A model generated the notes under the pieces. The model ran no database searches, was not told the origin of the DNA, and saw only the letters and a list, made by a program, of their open reading frames with translations. A stretch of 64,000 nt of DNA from Neobacillus driksii (GTDB lineage Bacteria > Bacillota > Bacilli > Bacillales > Cytobacillaceae): NCBI RefSeq assembly GCF_013409995.1, contig NZ_JACCBX010000012.1, positions 81,549 through 145,548 on the forward strand, in the 5' to 3' direction. The stretch's first letter is position 1, and each line of letters opens with the position of its first letter. Shown in pieces: positions 43,207 to 51,099 of this stretch. A program made the position numbers and the translations under genes.

Positions 43207-44115
43207 CTAACTGACAATGGCATGGCTTGCAGATTCAGGATAACAAGCCACTCCGTCTGTTGTTACGATTTTTCTAAATTCTTCTAAAAGGTCATTTGTA
43301 ACGTTTCCTGGTTTACCGCCGCTAATTTCGCGACCATCGACTGCGATAACAGCAATGACTTCAACAGCTGTACCGGTTAGGAAAACTTCATCAGCCACAT
43401 ACACATCGTGCCGAGTAAATGGAGACTCCTTAACCTCATAACCTTTAGCTCTAGCTACATCAATAATTGCGTTTCGGGTAATTCCTTCTAATGCCCCCAA
43501 GTAAACAGGAGGGGTATAAATAACTCCATTTTTTACAATGAAGATATTATCAGCGGAACCTTCCGTTACATATCCCTGATCGTTGAGCATTAAAGCCTCT
43601 TGCACACCAGCCTGATTGGCCTCTAATTTAACTAGAATATTATTTAAATAGTTAAGTGATTTAACTTGTGGACTTAGTACGTCTGGGCGATTACGTCTGC
43701 TCGGTACTGAAGCAATTTTAATTCCTTGCTCATAAAATTCTTTTGGATATAAGGCTAATTGCTCAGCGATAATAATAACGTTCGGCATTGGGCAGGAAGA
43801 AGGGTCCAGTCCGAGATTTCCTTTACCTCGTGAAACAACAACACGAATATAGGCGCTATCTAATTCATTTTTTCTGATCGTATCTACAATTAATTGTGTC
43901 ATTTCTTCCTGTGTATAAGGAATTTTCAACATAATGGATTGTGCTGATTCGAACAGTCTTTTTAGGTGGGCGTCGAGTCTAAAGACGTTTCCGCTATATA
44001 CACGAATGCCTTCAAATACTCCATCTCCATATAAAAATCCATGGTCAAAAACTGAAACTACAGCATCCTCTTTCTTGACGAACTCTCCGCCAAGGAATAT
44101 CCATTGACTTCCCAA
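43207..44115 (-). CDS. ilvE: Branched-chain amino-acid aminotransferase
   Basis: A 302-residue class IV PLP aminotransferase: VVSVFDHGFLYGDGVFEGIRVY, the catalytic lysine in SPQVKSLNYLNNI, GYVTEGSADNIFI and VFLTGTAVEVI. I place the start at TTG 44115 (MGSQWIFLGGEFV) because AAAAGGAG lies 8 nt upstream, while the GTG at 44124 overlaps that site. First gene of the operon. Confidence 0.92.
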   Translation of the reverse strand: MGSQWIFLGGEFVKKEDAVVSVFDHGFLYGDGVFEGIRVYSGNVFRLDAHLKRLFESAQSIMLKIPYTQEEMTQLIVDTIRKNELDSAYIRVVVSRGKGNLGLDPSSCPMPNVIIIAEQLALYPKEFYEQGIKIASVPSRRNRPDVLSPQVKSLNYLNNILVKLEANQAGVQEALMLNDQGYVTEGSADNIFIVKNGVIYTPPVYLGALEGITRNAIIDVARAKGYEVKESPFTRHDVYVADEVFLTGTAVEVIAVIAVDGREISGGKPGNVTNDLLEEFRKIVTTDGVACYPESASHAIVS

Positions 44116-44260
44116 CCTAACCACTCCTTTTAGTCATACAACGCTTTAAATGATTAAATCCTGTTGTAAAAAAATTCCCATGCCTTATCTCCTATTTGTA
44201 AGGATGATCCGGAGGCATGTTCTGTTGTTAGAATATTTAATACAAATTATATTTTCAGTA

Positions 44261-44289
44261 ATCTTACACCCAATCTAAATCTTGGTCAA
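44261..44289 (-). promoter_or_regulatory. Sigma-A promoter of the ilvE operon
   Basis: On the minus strand TTGACC (44284-44289), a 17-nt spacer and TAAGAT (44261-44266). It lies about 145 bp before the ilvE start. Confidence 0.65.
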
Positions 44290-44325
44290 CATAAAAATCT
44301 GACAATTCAAATAAATTGGAAATGT

Positions 44326-44340
44326 TGTGAGCGTTTTCAT
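44326..44340 (-). promoter_or_regulatory. cre site (CcpA operator), perfect consensus
   Basis: Minus strand ATGAAAACGCTCACA fits WTGNAANCGNWNNCW at every fixed position. Its centre lies about 45 bp upstream of the -35 box, as expected for activation by CcpA; in B. subtilis ilv-leu is CcpA-activated. Confidence 0.75.
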
Positions 44341-44414
44341 TATTGTTAGATTAAGGTTATTGAGAAATTAAAATAGTAAAAAAATTTTTTTTGAGGGCTA
44401 AAAAGAAGAGTGAA

Positions 44415-44429
44415 AAGGAGCGTTTTCAT
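44415..44429 (-). promoter_or_regulatory. Second cre-like site
   Basis: Minus strand ATGAAAACGCTCCTT matches the cre consensus with one deviation (the penultimate C). It shares ATGAAAACGCTC with the first site, 89 bp away. Confidence 0.5.
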
Positions 44430-44537
44430 ACGGGGATTCTACTATAGTTGACTGAAAAACAGATGGGATTAAGAAGTTAATCCATCATAAAGGAACGTGC
44501 ATTAGTTTTTTACTATAGTTGTTTTTTGCTTTTTCTA

Positions 44538-45272
44538 CTATCTAATTTTTGCAAGATATTCGTATACTTCACGAAGATTTTTATAACCCATGGACTGTGC
44601 CCTTACTAAATAGTGACTCCAAATATGTGCTGTCAGTTTCGCGTCCTCTAGGGCATGGTGCCGATTGATGACTTCGATTCCACATTGTTCGCATGCTTCT
44701 TCTAGTGGAATAGATTTTATCAGAGGATTTGATAAGCGCAGTAGAAAGGAGGTATCAATAATTCTGTGTTCAAATCTAGTTTTTAATAGATCCCATGTTA
44801 GTTTTTGCATAAAAGACTGTTCATGCTTGGAGTGGTGAGCGACAAGTGTATGATTCTTAATGAATTTGTAAAATTCCATTAGCACTTCGGATACAAAAGG
44901 GGCACTTCGTAATTCCTCATTTGTAATGTTAGTCAAGGTGGATATTTCTTCTGAAATAGGTTGTGGAGAATGTACCAGGGAATAAAAAGTTTCTGTTTTC
45001 AACAGTTCGTGACCAGTCATTTTGATGGCGCCGATTGAGATGACACGATCTTCTTTTTCAGGATAGAAACCAGTCGTTTCTAAATCAAATACAACCACCT
45101 GTAATTCCTGTAGCGGTGTGTCTAGGCAGTTGTTTTCTTTCATTTCTTTTTGAAGCTGGCGGATGAAAGAAATATTTTGCATATTGCTTTGCCCTTGAAC
45201 TCCTGCATAAATATTTGAACCAAGTCTGCCTGACATCTGTCTGAAAAATTGAATCATATCATTCATTCCCAT
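44538..45272 (-). CDS. DnaQ-like 3'-5' exonuclease (DEDDh)
   Basis: A 244-residue protein with a ~50-residue unrecognised N-terminal stretch and a DEDDh exonuclease domain: VVVFDLETTGFYPEKEDRVISIG (Exo I, DxE), HTLVAHHSKHEQSFM in Exo II and INRHHALEDAKLTAHIW (Exo III). Related to PolIII epsilon-type proteins. AGGAGG precedes the ATG, which shares its A with the DUF294 stop (TAATG), so the two are translationally coupled downstream of amt. Confidence 0.87.
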   Translation of the reverse strand: MGMNDMIQFFRQMSGRLGSNIYAGVQGQSNMQNISFIRQLQKEMKENNCLDTPLQELQVVVFDLETTGFYPEKEDRVISIGAIKMTGHELLKTETFYSLVHSPQPISEEISTLTNITNEELRSAPFVSEVLMEFYKFIKNHTLVAHHSKHEQSFMQKLTWDLLKTRFEHRIIDTSFLLRLSNPLIKSIPLEEACEQCGIEVINRHHALEDAKLTAHIWSHYLVRAQSMGYKNLREVYEYLAKIR

Positions 45273-46240
45273 TAGTCATCCTCCTTTTCTATTAAATTTC
45301 TTACATAACGGTACAGTGCTGTACCATTTTTCAGTATATCTTTTACTTCTTCCTTTTGCTTTTTTGAGAGTGCCGAGATAGGCAGATAGTGGCTATTTTC
45401 GTAATTGTCTGGTTTTGATAGTGATAGACGAAAGTTTAGTAATTTTAAGAACTGTTGTTTATATAATTCTCTCTTAATAGAAGGAAGTACCAATTCGGAC
45501 AGTTTTTCCAGCCTTAAAAGAGTAGAGGTTTCATAGATATTTCCTTTTATCGCCAATAACCGAATACCATTTACATAAGGAAAAAGGGCCTTTTCTTTTA
45601 TGTTTAAGGAGCCAGTGTGTGGTCCGTGTGTTTCCAAGAGTAGTTGACCTAGTACACCGATTCCCTTTTTTAGGTATAGTGTATTATTAAGCACTTTATG
45701 AAAGAGGTTTTCTTTATGGATAGTTTGATATACTTCTATTTTTAATTTTTCCAGAAAACTTTCGTCACCATAAAGGGAACGTCCATCAATAAAAATCAAT
45801 AGATGGCGAATGCCTTCCCAGTTTGAGTTGTTGGACCAATTTGCTAATTGCTGCCTCCATTCAGTAAGTGATTTACACCATAGGGGATTGCTTGCCATCA
45901 CATCTCCATCACAATAATCATAGCCAGCAAGCTGCAGCCCTTGTGTGATTTCTTTTCCTAATGCCAAAAAGTAATGGTTTATTTCTGTGCCTTGCTGTTG
46001 ATAAATAATGCCATGATCCTGATCGCTCCATACGGATTGCTCAAACCGTCCAGCACTGCCCATCATGAAAAAGGTGAAGGGGCAGGGAAGGGATCCATGT
46101 TTTTCTTCTGTTTGTTTAACGGAAACGGAAATGACGCGTTGGATGATTTCATCATGAAGCTGGTTTAACTGTAAATGATTGCGAGAAACCCAAATGATTT
46201 GGTCATCACGGAATCTTCTAATCTCTAAGTAGCTGGTCAT
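45272..46240 (-). CDS. DUF294-type nucleotidyltransferase
   Basis: A 322-residue protein with the putative nucleotidyltransferase signature FFMMGSAGRFEQSVWSDQDHGIIY (GSxGR...DQD) at about residues 45-70 and a helical DUF294 C-terminal domain. Family members resemble GlnD/GlnE and usually carry CBS domains, absent here. Start at ATG 46240 after AAAAGGAGG. Directly downstream of amt, where other bacteria place a PII protein, so it may modify a nitrogen-signalling target (inference). Confidence 0.83.
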   Translation of the reverse strand: MTSYLEIRRFRDDQIIWVSRNHLQLNQLHDEIIQRVISVSVKQTEEKHGSLPCPFTFFMMGSAGRFEQSVWSDQDHGIIYQQQGTEINHYFLALGKEITQGLQLAGYDYCDGDVMASNPLWCKSLTEWRQQLANWSNNSNWEGIRHLLIFIDGRSLYGDESFLEKLKIEVYQTIHKENLFHKVLNNTLYLKKGIGVLGQLLLETHGPHTGSLNIKEKALFPYVNGIRLLAIKGNIYETSTLLRLEKLSELVLPSIKRELYKQQFLKLLNFRLSLSKPDNYENSHYLPISALSKKQKEEVKDILKNGTALYRYVRNLIEKEDD

Positions 46241-46307
46241 CCATTTAGTTACCTCCTTTTCAAAAATTATAATTCCATCCCCTTGAAAGGGGATGGAAGG
46301 TAGTATA

Positions 46308-47588
46308 TTAAGCATTTAGCTTTGGATTTGGACTAACTATAGCTTTTTCAGTCTTTACCATTTCAGGGTAACCATAGCTTCCATGCTCACTCATGTCAAG
46401 ACCGATAATTTCTTCTTCTTCTGTAACGCGCAAACCGTTCATAACGGCTTTCATAATTGTTAATAGGATAAAAGAGACAATAAAAGCAAAAGCACCACTG
46501 CTTACAACTCCTAAAGCCTGAACTCCAAGTTGGTGTAAGCCGCCTCCGTAAAATAAACCTGGCTGACCAACTGTTGCTAATTCTGGTGTTGCAAAAAAAC
46601 CTGTTGATAAAGTTCCCCAGATTCCTGCTACACCGTGTACAGACAATGCTGCGATTGGATCATCAATTCTTTTGTTTTCAAAAAATCGAATGCTATAAAA
46701 TACTAGGAAACCTGCAATGAATCCAATTAGGACAGCAGCCCATGTATCAACAAAAGCACAAGAAGCTGTGATTGCAACTAAACCTGCTAAGGCACCATTC
46801 AACATCATTGGGACATCTGCTTTACCCATGACGATCCAAGAAATAATCATTGCTGCGATCACTCCGGCACCAGCGGCCAAATTCGTGTTGACTGCTACGA
46901 AACCAAAGAATGCACCATCAACAGAAACAGTACTGCCTGCATTAAATCCAAACCATCCAACCCATAAGAGTAATACGCTTAATGCTGTAAATACTTGGTT
47001 GTGTCCTGCAAGATTATTTGCTGAGCCATCTTTATTATATTTTCCAATACGAGGCTTTAGGATTAACGTAGCTGCAAATGCGGCCATTGCTCCTGTTAAG
47101 TGAACAACTGTTGAACCTGCGAAATCTTGCTTACCATGTTCTGCTAACCAGCCGCCGCCCCAAATCCAGTGAGCAATTGGTGGATAAACGATTACTGAGA
47201 ATAGTACCGCAAATACAAGATATGCTCCAAGTTTTGCTCTTTCAGCAAAACCTCCAAATGCGATGGTTAAGGAAATTCCAGCAAAAGCTAATTGGAATAA
47301 AAAGAAAACAGCTCCGGAAAGTGATAAACCTTCAATATCATATCCTGAGTAGAAGAAGTCTGAGAAACCGATCAGTGCGTTTCCTGAGCCAAAAATTAAA
47401 CCGTAACCAACTGCCCAAAAAACAATGGAGCCAATTCCAAATGTTAGTATTGTTTTCCCTGCAATATGTCCAGCATTCTTCATTCGGGTTGATCCAGTTT
47501 CTAGTAGAATGAAGCCTCCTATCATAAGTATAACAAGTACTGCTGCAACCATTACCCATAAACTGTTCATCAAAAATAAAGTATCCAT
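46308..47588 (-). CDS. amt: Ammonium transporter
   Basis: A 426-residue, eleven-helix Amt/Rh family channel: GGFILLETGSTRMKNAG, FAGISLTIAFGGFAERAK, WGGGWLAEHGKQDFAGSTVVHLTG, and VGWFGFNAGSTVSVDG. The C-terminal regulatory tail includes RVTEEEEIIGLDMSEHGSYGYPE. Two TnrA-type boxes lie upstream, and tnrA is the next gene, as expected for nitrogen-limited expression. No glnK follows; DUF294 and exonuclease genes do. Confidence 0.96.
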   Translation of the reverse strand: MDTLFLMNSLWVMVAAVLVILMIGGFILLETGSTRMKNAGHIAGKTILTFGIGSIVFWAVGYGLIFGSGNALIGFSDFFYSGYDIEGLSLSGAVFFLFQLAFAGISLTIAFGGFAERAKLGAYLVFAVLFSVIVYPPIAHWIWGGGWLAEHGKQDFAGSTVVHLTGAMAAFAATLILKPRIGKYNKDGSANNLAGHNQVFTALSVLLLWVGWFGFNAGSTVSVDGAFFGFVAVNTNLAAGAGVIAAMIISWIVMGKADVPMMLNGALAGLVAITASCAFVDTWAAVLIGFIAGFLVFYSIRFFENKRIDDPIAALSVHGVAGIWGTLSTGFFATPELATVGQPGLFYGGGLHQLGVQALGVVSSGAFAFIVSFILLTIMKAVMNGLRVTEEEEIIGLDMSEHGSYGYPEMVKTEKAIVSPNPKLNA

Positions 47589-47609
47589 TATTTCTCCCCC
47601 TTACGTTCA

Positions 47610-47626
47610 TGTTAATTTTCTTAACA
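47610..47626. promoter_or_regulatory. TnrA/GlnR-type box 1 before amt
   Basis: TGTTAATTTTCTTAACA, matching TGTNA-N7-TNACA, 22 bp upstream of the amt start codon. Confidence 0.7.
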
Positions 47627-47675
47627 TTAAGTGTATTTGTATTTTTACATGGATTTGATGTAGATTCTACAAATG

Positions 47676-47692
47676 TGTAAGGTTTCCTAACA
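47676..47692. promoter_or_regulatory. TnrA/GlnR-type box 2 before amt
   Basis: TGTAAGGTTTCCTAACA, matching TGTNA-N7-TNACA, centred 66 bp from box 1. The two-box layout would suit activation from the distal site and repression from the proximal one. Confidence 0.7.
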
Positions 47693-47786
47693 TTGTTTTT
47701 GAGGGTCTAAGTAAAATAACTGAGTTATTCATGAAAAGGAGACTGGGGAAGCTGGAACCTAACGATATTTACGTATAGTTTTATGA

Positions 47787-47822
47787 CAAAAAAAATCCAT
47801 CCTCTATTTTAAGAAGATGGTC
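47787..47822 (-). terminator. Terminator after tnrA
   Basis: On the minus strand CCATCTT pairs with AGGATGG (weak in the centre) and is followed by ATTTTTTTTG. It separates tnrA from amt transcription. Confidence 0.65.
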
Positions 47823-48144
47823 CTTTCCGTAAACCGAATTGTGCATTTAATTGTCCTTGTATCATCTTTCGTGTAACATCATTCTGATTTTGCTTTTTCT
47901 GAGCTCGAAGCATTTCTTTTCTAATTTCATGAGTTTGAACACCATCTTCAATCTTGTTGGCAATTTCCACTAATAACTCAACGTCTGCAAAGGAATATTT
48001 TCTGCTCCCGCCAGAGGATCTTTCGGGGAAAATTAATTTTCGTTCCTCATAATAGCGTATTTGCCGCTCTGAAAGACCGGTTAGGTCTCTCACAATCCCA
48101 ATCGTTATCACTTTTTTATCTTTATAAGAAGAATCATTCGCCAT
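47809..48144 (-). CDS. tnrA: Nitrogen regulator TnrA (MerR family)
   Basis: A 111-residue MerR-type regulator matching TnrA rather than GlnR: SYKDKKVITIGIVRDLTGLSERQIRYYEERKLIFPERSSGGSRKYSFADVELL, a short dimer helix, and a C-terminal RKMIQGQLNAQFG like the TnrA tail that binds feedback-inhibited glutamine synthetase. Start at ATG 48144 after GTGGTGAG; a 15-residue upstream extension is unlikely. A TnrA box upstream suggests autoregulation. Confidence 0.92.
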   Translation of the reverse strand: MANDSSYKDKKVITIGIVRDLTGLSERQIRYYEERKLIFPERSSGGSRKYSFADVELLVEIANKIEDGVQTHEIRKEMLRAQKKQNQNDVTRKMIQGQLNAQFGLRKGPSS

Positions 48145-48195
48145 TATTTTGATCTCACCACGCTCTACTGTGATTATGTTATATACCATAGTTTA

Positions 48196-48212
48196 TGTTA
48201 ATTTTCCTTACA
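48196..48212. promoter_or_regulatory. TnrA/GlnR-type box before tnrA
   Basis: TGTTAATTTTCCTTACA, matching TGTNA-N7-TNACA and nearly identical to box 1 of amt, 52 bp upstream of the tnrA start. Confidence 0.68.
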
Positions 48213-48247
48213 TTGATTGGATTATGACACTTGGCAGCTTCGGTTGT

Positions 48248-48412
48248 TTAGTTTGTTTTTTTGGGGAATGTCTTTTTGAAAATAGTTTGTAGTTCACTTA
48301 ATGTGAGGGAATGTAGATCATCGTCAGATGCGTTATAAAGACCAGATTCAGTTAATCTATTAATGTAAAATAGTTTAAGTGTTTCGACTCCTTTACGCAA
48401 TTGATTTGTCAT
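48248..48412 (-). CDS. Small FbpA-like protein, 54 aa
   Basis: Starts MTNQLRKGVETLKLFYINRL and continues TESGLYNASDDDLHSLTLSELQTIFKK. The LRKGVE, LI/NRL..GLY and LTLSELQ pattern is like Fur-regulated basic protein A (FbpA) family peptides, which take part in iron-sparing responses. GGGAGTGA precedes the ATG. The 45-aa gene upstream ends 17 bp before it, forming a two-gene unit. Confidence 0.6.
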   Translation of the reverse strand: MTNQLRKGVETLKLFYINRLTESGLYNASDDDLHSLTLSELQTIFKKTFPKKTN

Positions 48413-48429
48413 GCTCCTTCACTCCCTGA

Positions 48430-48567
48430 TTATCGATTTTGAAGTGCTCTAATCAGCTCATGTGCACGTGAGCCCAGTTTTATCATAAGCTCTTCATACA
48501 ATTCATCCCTTTGTTTATCTAATTGAAGAATCTTTTCTGCTAATTTAATATCATTCGTCCTATACAT
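48430..48567 (-). CDS. Small helical protein, 45 aa
   Basis: AAGGGGAGA precedes the ATG. The peptide starts MYRTNDIKLAEKILQLDKQR and ends SRAHELIRALQNR, one or two charged helices. No family recognised. It lies directly upstream of the FbpA-like gene and is probably co-transcribed with it. Confidence 0.55.
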   Translation of the reverse strand: MYRTNDIKLAEKILQLDKQRDELYEELMIKLGSRAHELIRALQNR

Positions 48568-48695
48568 CGCCAATCTCCCCTTATCTAAACAGTATGTATC
48601 CTAAAAGTTAACGAAATAATTTGAATTTGTCAGTGACTATGTCAGAAACACTGACAAGATTTTTAATTTGTTAGAGGAAATCTTACAAATCTAAC

Positions 48696-48880
48696 GGCTG
48701 TGTTAAATTTGTCTGTTGATTTGCGCTCCAGGCACTTCGCTTTCCGCGGGCGGTCCGGGGAGCCTCCTCGGCGCCAAAGCGCCTGTGGGGTCTCCCCAGC
48801 CCCGTCCTCCCGCAGGAGTCTTCGTGCCTTCCGCGCAAATCAACAGATTGCAAAAATCAAAATCTAGCTATAACACAGCC
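48696..48880. repeat. Large GC-rich inverted-repeat element, 185 bp
   Basis: GGCTGTGTTA (48696-48705) pairs with TAACACAGCC (48871-48880), and TCTGTTGATTTGCGC (48712-48726) with GCGCAAATCAACAGA (48833-48847). The centre (48727-48832) is far richer in GC than its surroundings and contains further complementary blocks such as GGGGAG/CTCCCC. I know similar GC-rich palindromes (TTCGCTTTCCGCGGGC core) as dispersed repeats in Bacillaceae. It carries no gene. Confidence 0.85.
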
Positions 48881-48887
48881 AATTAAA

Positions 48888-48916
48888 AAGAACCAGGCGT
48901 TAACACCCTGGTTCTT
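48888..48916. terminator. Terminator of the coiled-coil gene
   Basis: AGAACCAGG (48889-48897) pairs with CCTGGTTCT (48907-48915), followed on the minus strand by TTTTTAATT. Confidence 0.85.
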
Positions 48917-48925
48917 ACATACTTT

Positions 48926-49228
48926 TTAATATTCGCCATCGAATGGTGTGAATGGGAAGTTAAAGCGTCTTTCCACTTGACGCAGACGTTGGTTGACACG
49001 TTGTAGTCGACGTTGAAGCTGGTTAACGTCACGTTGGAGTTGATTGATTTCTCTTTCCTGACGCTCATTTTGTCTTTCAAGTTGATTGACTCTCCGCTCC
49101 AGCTGTTGTGGTTGTCTATCTGGATCATACGGGTCATATTGGTTTTGTTGTGCATACGGATCCAACTGATCATATTGATTATAATCATACTGCACTTGCG
49201 GACCTTGATAATAGCCATAAGGATACAT
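48926..49228 (-). CDS. Coiled-coil Gln/Tyr-rich protein, 100 aa
   Basis: The first 40 residues are rich in Tyr, Gln and Asp (MYPYGYYQGPQ, NQYDPYDPD); the remainder is a long coiled coil of QLERQ/QLQRR heptads, ending FNFPFTPFDGEY. Start ATG 49228 after AGGGAGAG. Composition resembles spore-coat or surface proteins of bacilli; that is inference. The N-terminal 29 residues of the longest frame are probably not translated. Confidence 0.72.
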   Translation of the reverse strand: MYPYGYYQGPQVQYDYNQYDQLDPYAQQNQYDPYDPDRQPQQLERRVNQLERQNERQEREINQLQRDVNQLQRRLQRVNQRLRQVERRFNFPFTPFDGEY

Positions 49229-49419
49229 GGGGCAACTCTCCCTTTTTTGAATTAATACCATATAGATTATGTAGTCATCCGCGGATAGTGTGGGCAGGTG
49301 CCTAGGAATATGCATGACTTTATATGAAAAATGAACAGAGTATAATAATTATCTTTTTAATACTATCTTTATATTACTTTTTTAGCGTATTAAAATAGTA
49401 AAGTTTTGATAATAAAATA

Positions 49420-49448
49420 TTGAATAAGTCAACAAAAAAGGTTATAAT
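49420..49448 (+). promoter_or_regulatory. Sigma-A promoter of the ABC transporter operon
   Basis: TTGAAT (49420-49425), a 17-nt spacer, and a perfect TATAAT (49443-49448), 69 bp before the start codon in an A/T-rich stretch. Confidence 0.8.
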
Positions 49449-49517
49449 CACCTATATTCTAAAAATTTTAAATGTTTTAAAGATTGGTTTATTAAAAAAA
49501 CAATTGGGGGGTAAAAA

Positions 49518-50336
49518 ATGAAGAAGGCAAAATATTTAGTAACGTTTTTGGTCATGGCTTTTATGTTAATCCTAACCGCTTGCGGCTCCAGTGAAACAAG
49601 TGGAAATGGCTCAGATTCTGGTGAAGAAAAGAAAACTCTCCGCGTTGTAACCGACGCAGCCTATGCACCATTTGAGTATCAAGATAAGGGTGAAATTGTA
49701 GGATTTGATATTGATTTAATTAAAGCAGTAGCGAAAGAAGCAGGATACGAAATTGATATTGCTCACACAGGCTGGGATCCAATATTCGTTGAATTAGAGA
49801 AGAAAATTGCCGATATTGGTATTTCGTCGATTACGATAAATGATGATAGAAAGAAAACATATGATTTTTCTGTACCATACTTCTTATCTACAAATAAGAT
49901 TATGGTTCCAGAAGGCAGTCCTATCAAAAGTGCAGAAGATTTGAAGGATAAAACTGTTGCTGTTCAAAATGCTACAACTGGGCAGGAAGCGGTGGAAGGC
50001 CTTCTTGGCAAAAACAGCGACCAAATTAAAAAGTTTGAAAACAATAACTTAGCAATTATGGAGCTTAAGGCTGGAGGAGCAGACGCAGTTGTTGCGGATA
50101 ACACAGTAATTGAAGAGTATGCAAAAAATAATCCAAATGATAAATTTGTCATCATTGAAGATAAGGACGCATTTGCCCAAGAGTTTTACGGATTAATGTT
50201 TTCAAAGGGAAGTAAGATAAAAGCTGATTTTGATAAAGCGCTAAACGAAGTGTTTGATAATGGAACATATGCAAAAATCTACAATAAATGGTTTAAGGTA
50301 GATCCAGACGTACAATTGCTGAAAGACCAACAATAA
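49518..50336 (+). CDS. Polar amino-acid ABC transporter, substrate-binding lipoprotein
   Basis: A 272-residue family 3 binding protein. Lipoprotein signal with LTAC lipobox (Cys about residue 22). Ligand-binding motifs: TDAAYAPFEYQDKGEIVGFDIDLIKAVAKEAG, ISSITINDDRKKTYDFSVPYF and AVQNATTGQEA. Similar to glutamine/arginine/cystine binding proteins; the exact ligand cannot be fixed by eye. A strong terminator separates it from the permease, so it should be made in excess, as usual for binding proteins. Confidence 0.9.
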   Translation: MKKAKYLVTFLVMAFMLILTACGSSETSGNGSDSGEEKKTLRVVTDAAYAPFEYQDKGEIVGFDIDLIKAVAKEAGYEIDIAHTGWDPIFVELEKKIADIGISSITINDDRKKTYDFSVPYFLSTNKIMVPEGSPIKSAEDLKDKTVAVQNATTGQEAVEGLLGKNSDQIKKFENNNLAIMELKAGGADAVVADNTVIEEYAKNNPNDKFVIIEDKDAFAQEFYGLMFSKGSKIKADFDKALNEVFDNGTYAKIYNKWFKVDPDVQLLKDQQ

Positions 50337-50340
50337 TAAC

Positions 50341-50383
50341 AAAAATTGCGTAACTCTTGAAAACTAGAAGTTACGCAATTTTT
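50341..50383 (+). terminator. Strong intercistronic terminator/attenuator
   Basis: AAAAATTGCGTAACT (50341-50355) pairs perfectly with AGTTACGCAATTTTT (50369-50383). Placed after the binding-protein gene and before the permease, it would reduce downstream transcription or protect the upstream message. Confidence 0.88.
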
Positions 50384-50442
50384 GGTTTCATACCTAGTCT
50401 TACATAATTTAACAGAGGGTAAAGGTATTATAGGAGGAGATT

Positions 50443-51099
50443 ATGGATATTCAGTGGAATATTTTAGCGGAATACGCACCCTTTTTTCTTAAAGGGACGC
50501 TGCTAACAATTGGACTATCATTAGCTGGTATTTTAATAGGGACAATACTTGGTTTATTTATCGGATTAGGAAAAATGATGAAAAATAAATGGCTGTCATT
50601 TCCTTTTGGTTTGTATATCACTTTGTTCCGTGGTACACCAATGCTTGTACAAATCATGTTAATTCATTTTGCGGTAGTACCTCTGTTTACAGGTGGTACA
50701 AATGGTATTGCAGCAGCGATTCTGACTCTTTCATTAAACTCTGCGGCATACATAGCGGAAATTTTTCGTGCAGGAATTCAATCGATTGATAAAGGGCAGA
50801 TGGAAGCAGCCCGTTCTCTTGGTATGACGCATGTACAAGCTATGCGTTATGTGATCCTTCCACAAGCGTTTAAACGAATGATTCCACCGTTAGGTAATGA
50901 ATTTATCGTCCTAATTAAAGAATCCTCACTTGCATCGTTAGTAGCAGCCCCAGAACTCATGTATTGGGGACGAGCTATGCAAGGACAATATTTCCGTGTT
51001 TGGGAGCCTTATATTACGGCAGCGCTAATTTATCTTATTTTAACGCTTTCTTTAAGTTACGTATTAAGCCGTCTTGAAAGGAGGTTAGCAACAGAATGA
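50443..51099 (+). CDS. Polar amino-acid ABC transporter, permease
   Basis: A 218-residue His/Glu/Gln/Arg/opine-type permease with five to six helices. The EAA-like loop is EAARSLGMTHVQAMRYVILPQAFKRMIPPLGNEF. GGAGGAG precedes the ATG. The end overlaps the ATPase start by four bases (ATGA). Confidence 0.93.
   Translation: MDIQWNILAEYAPFFLKGTLLTIGLSLAGILIGTILGLFIGLGKMMKNKWLSFPFGLYITLFRGTPMLVQIMLIHFAVVPLFTGGTNGIAAAILTLSLNSAAYIAEIFRAGIQSIDKGQMEAARSLGMTHVQAMRYVILPQAFKRMIPPLGNEFIVLIKESSLASLVAAPELMYWGRAMQGQYFRVWEPYITAALIYLILTLSLSYVLSRLERRLATE

Noticed and set aside
44116..44537. T-box leader upstream of ilvE
   Set aside because: No GGGTGGTACC core or terminator hairpin in this gap; it carries a promoter and cre sites instead.
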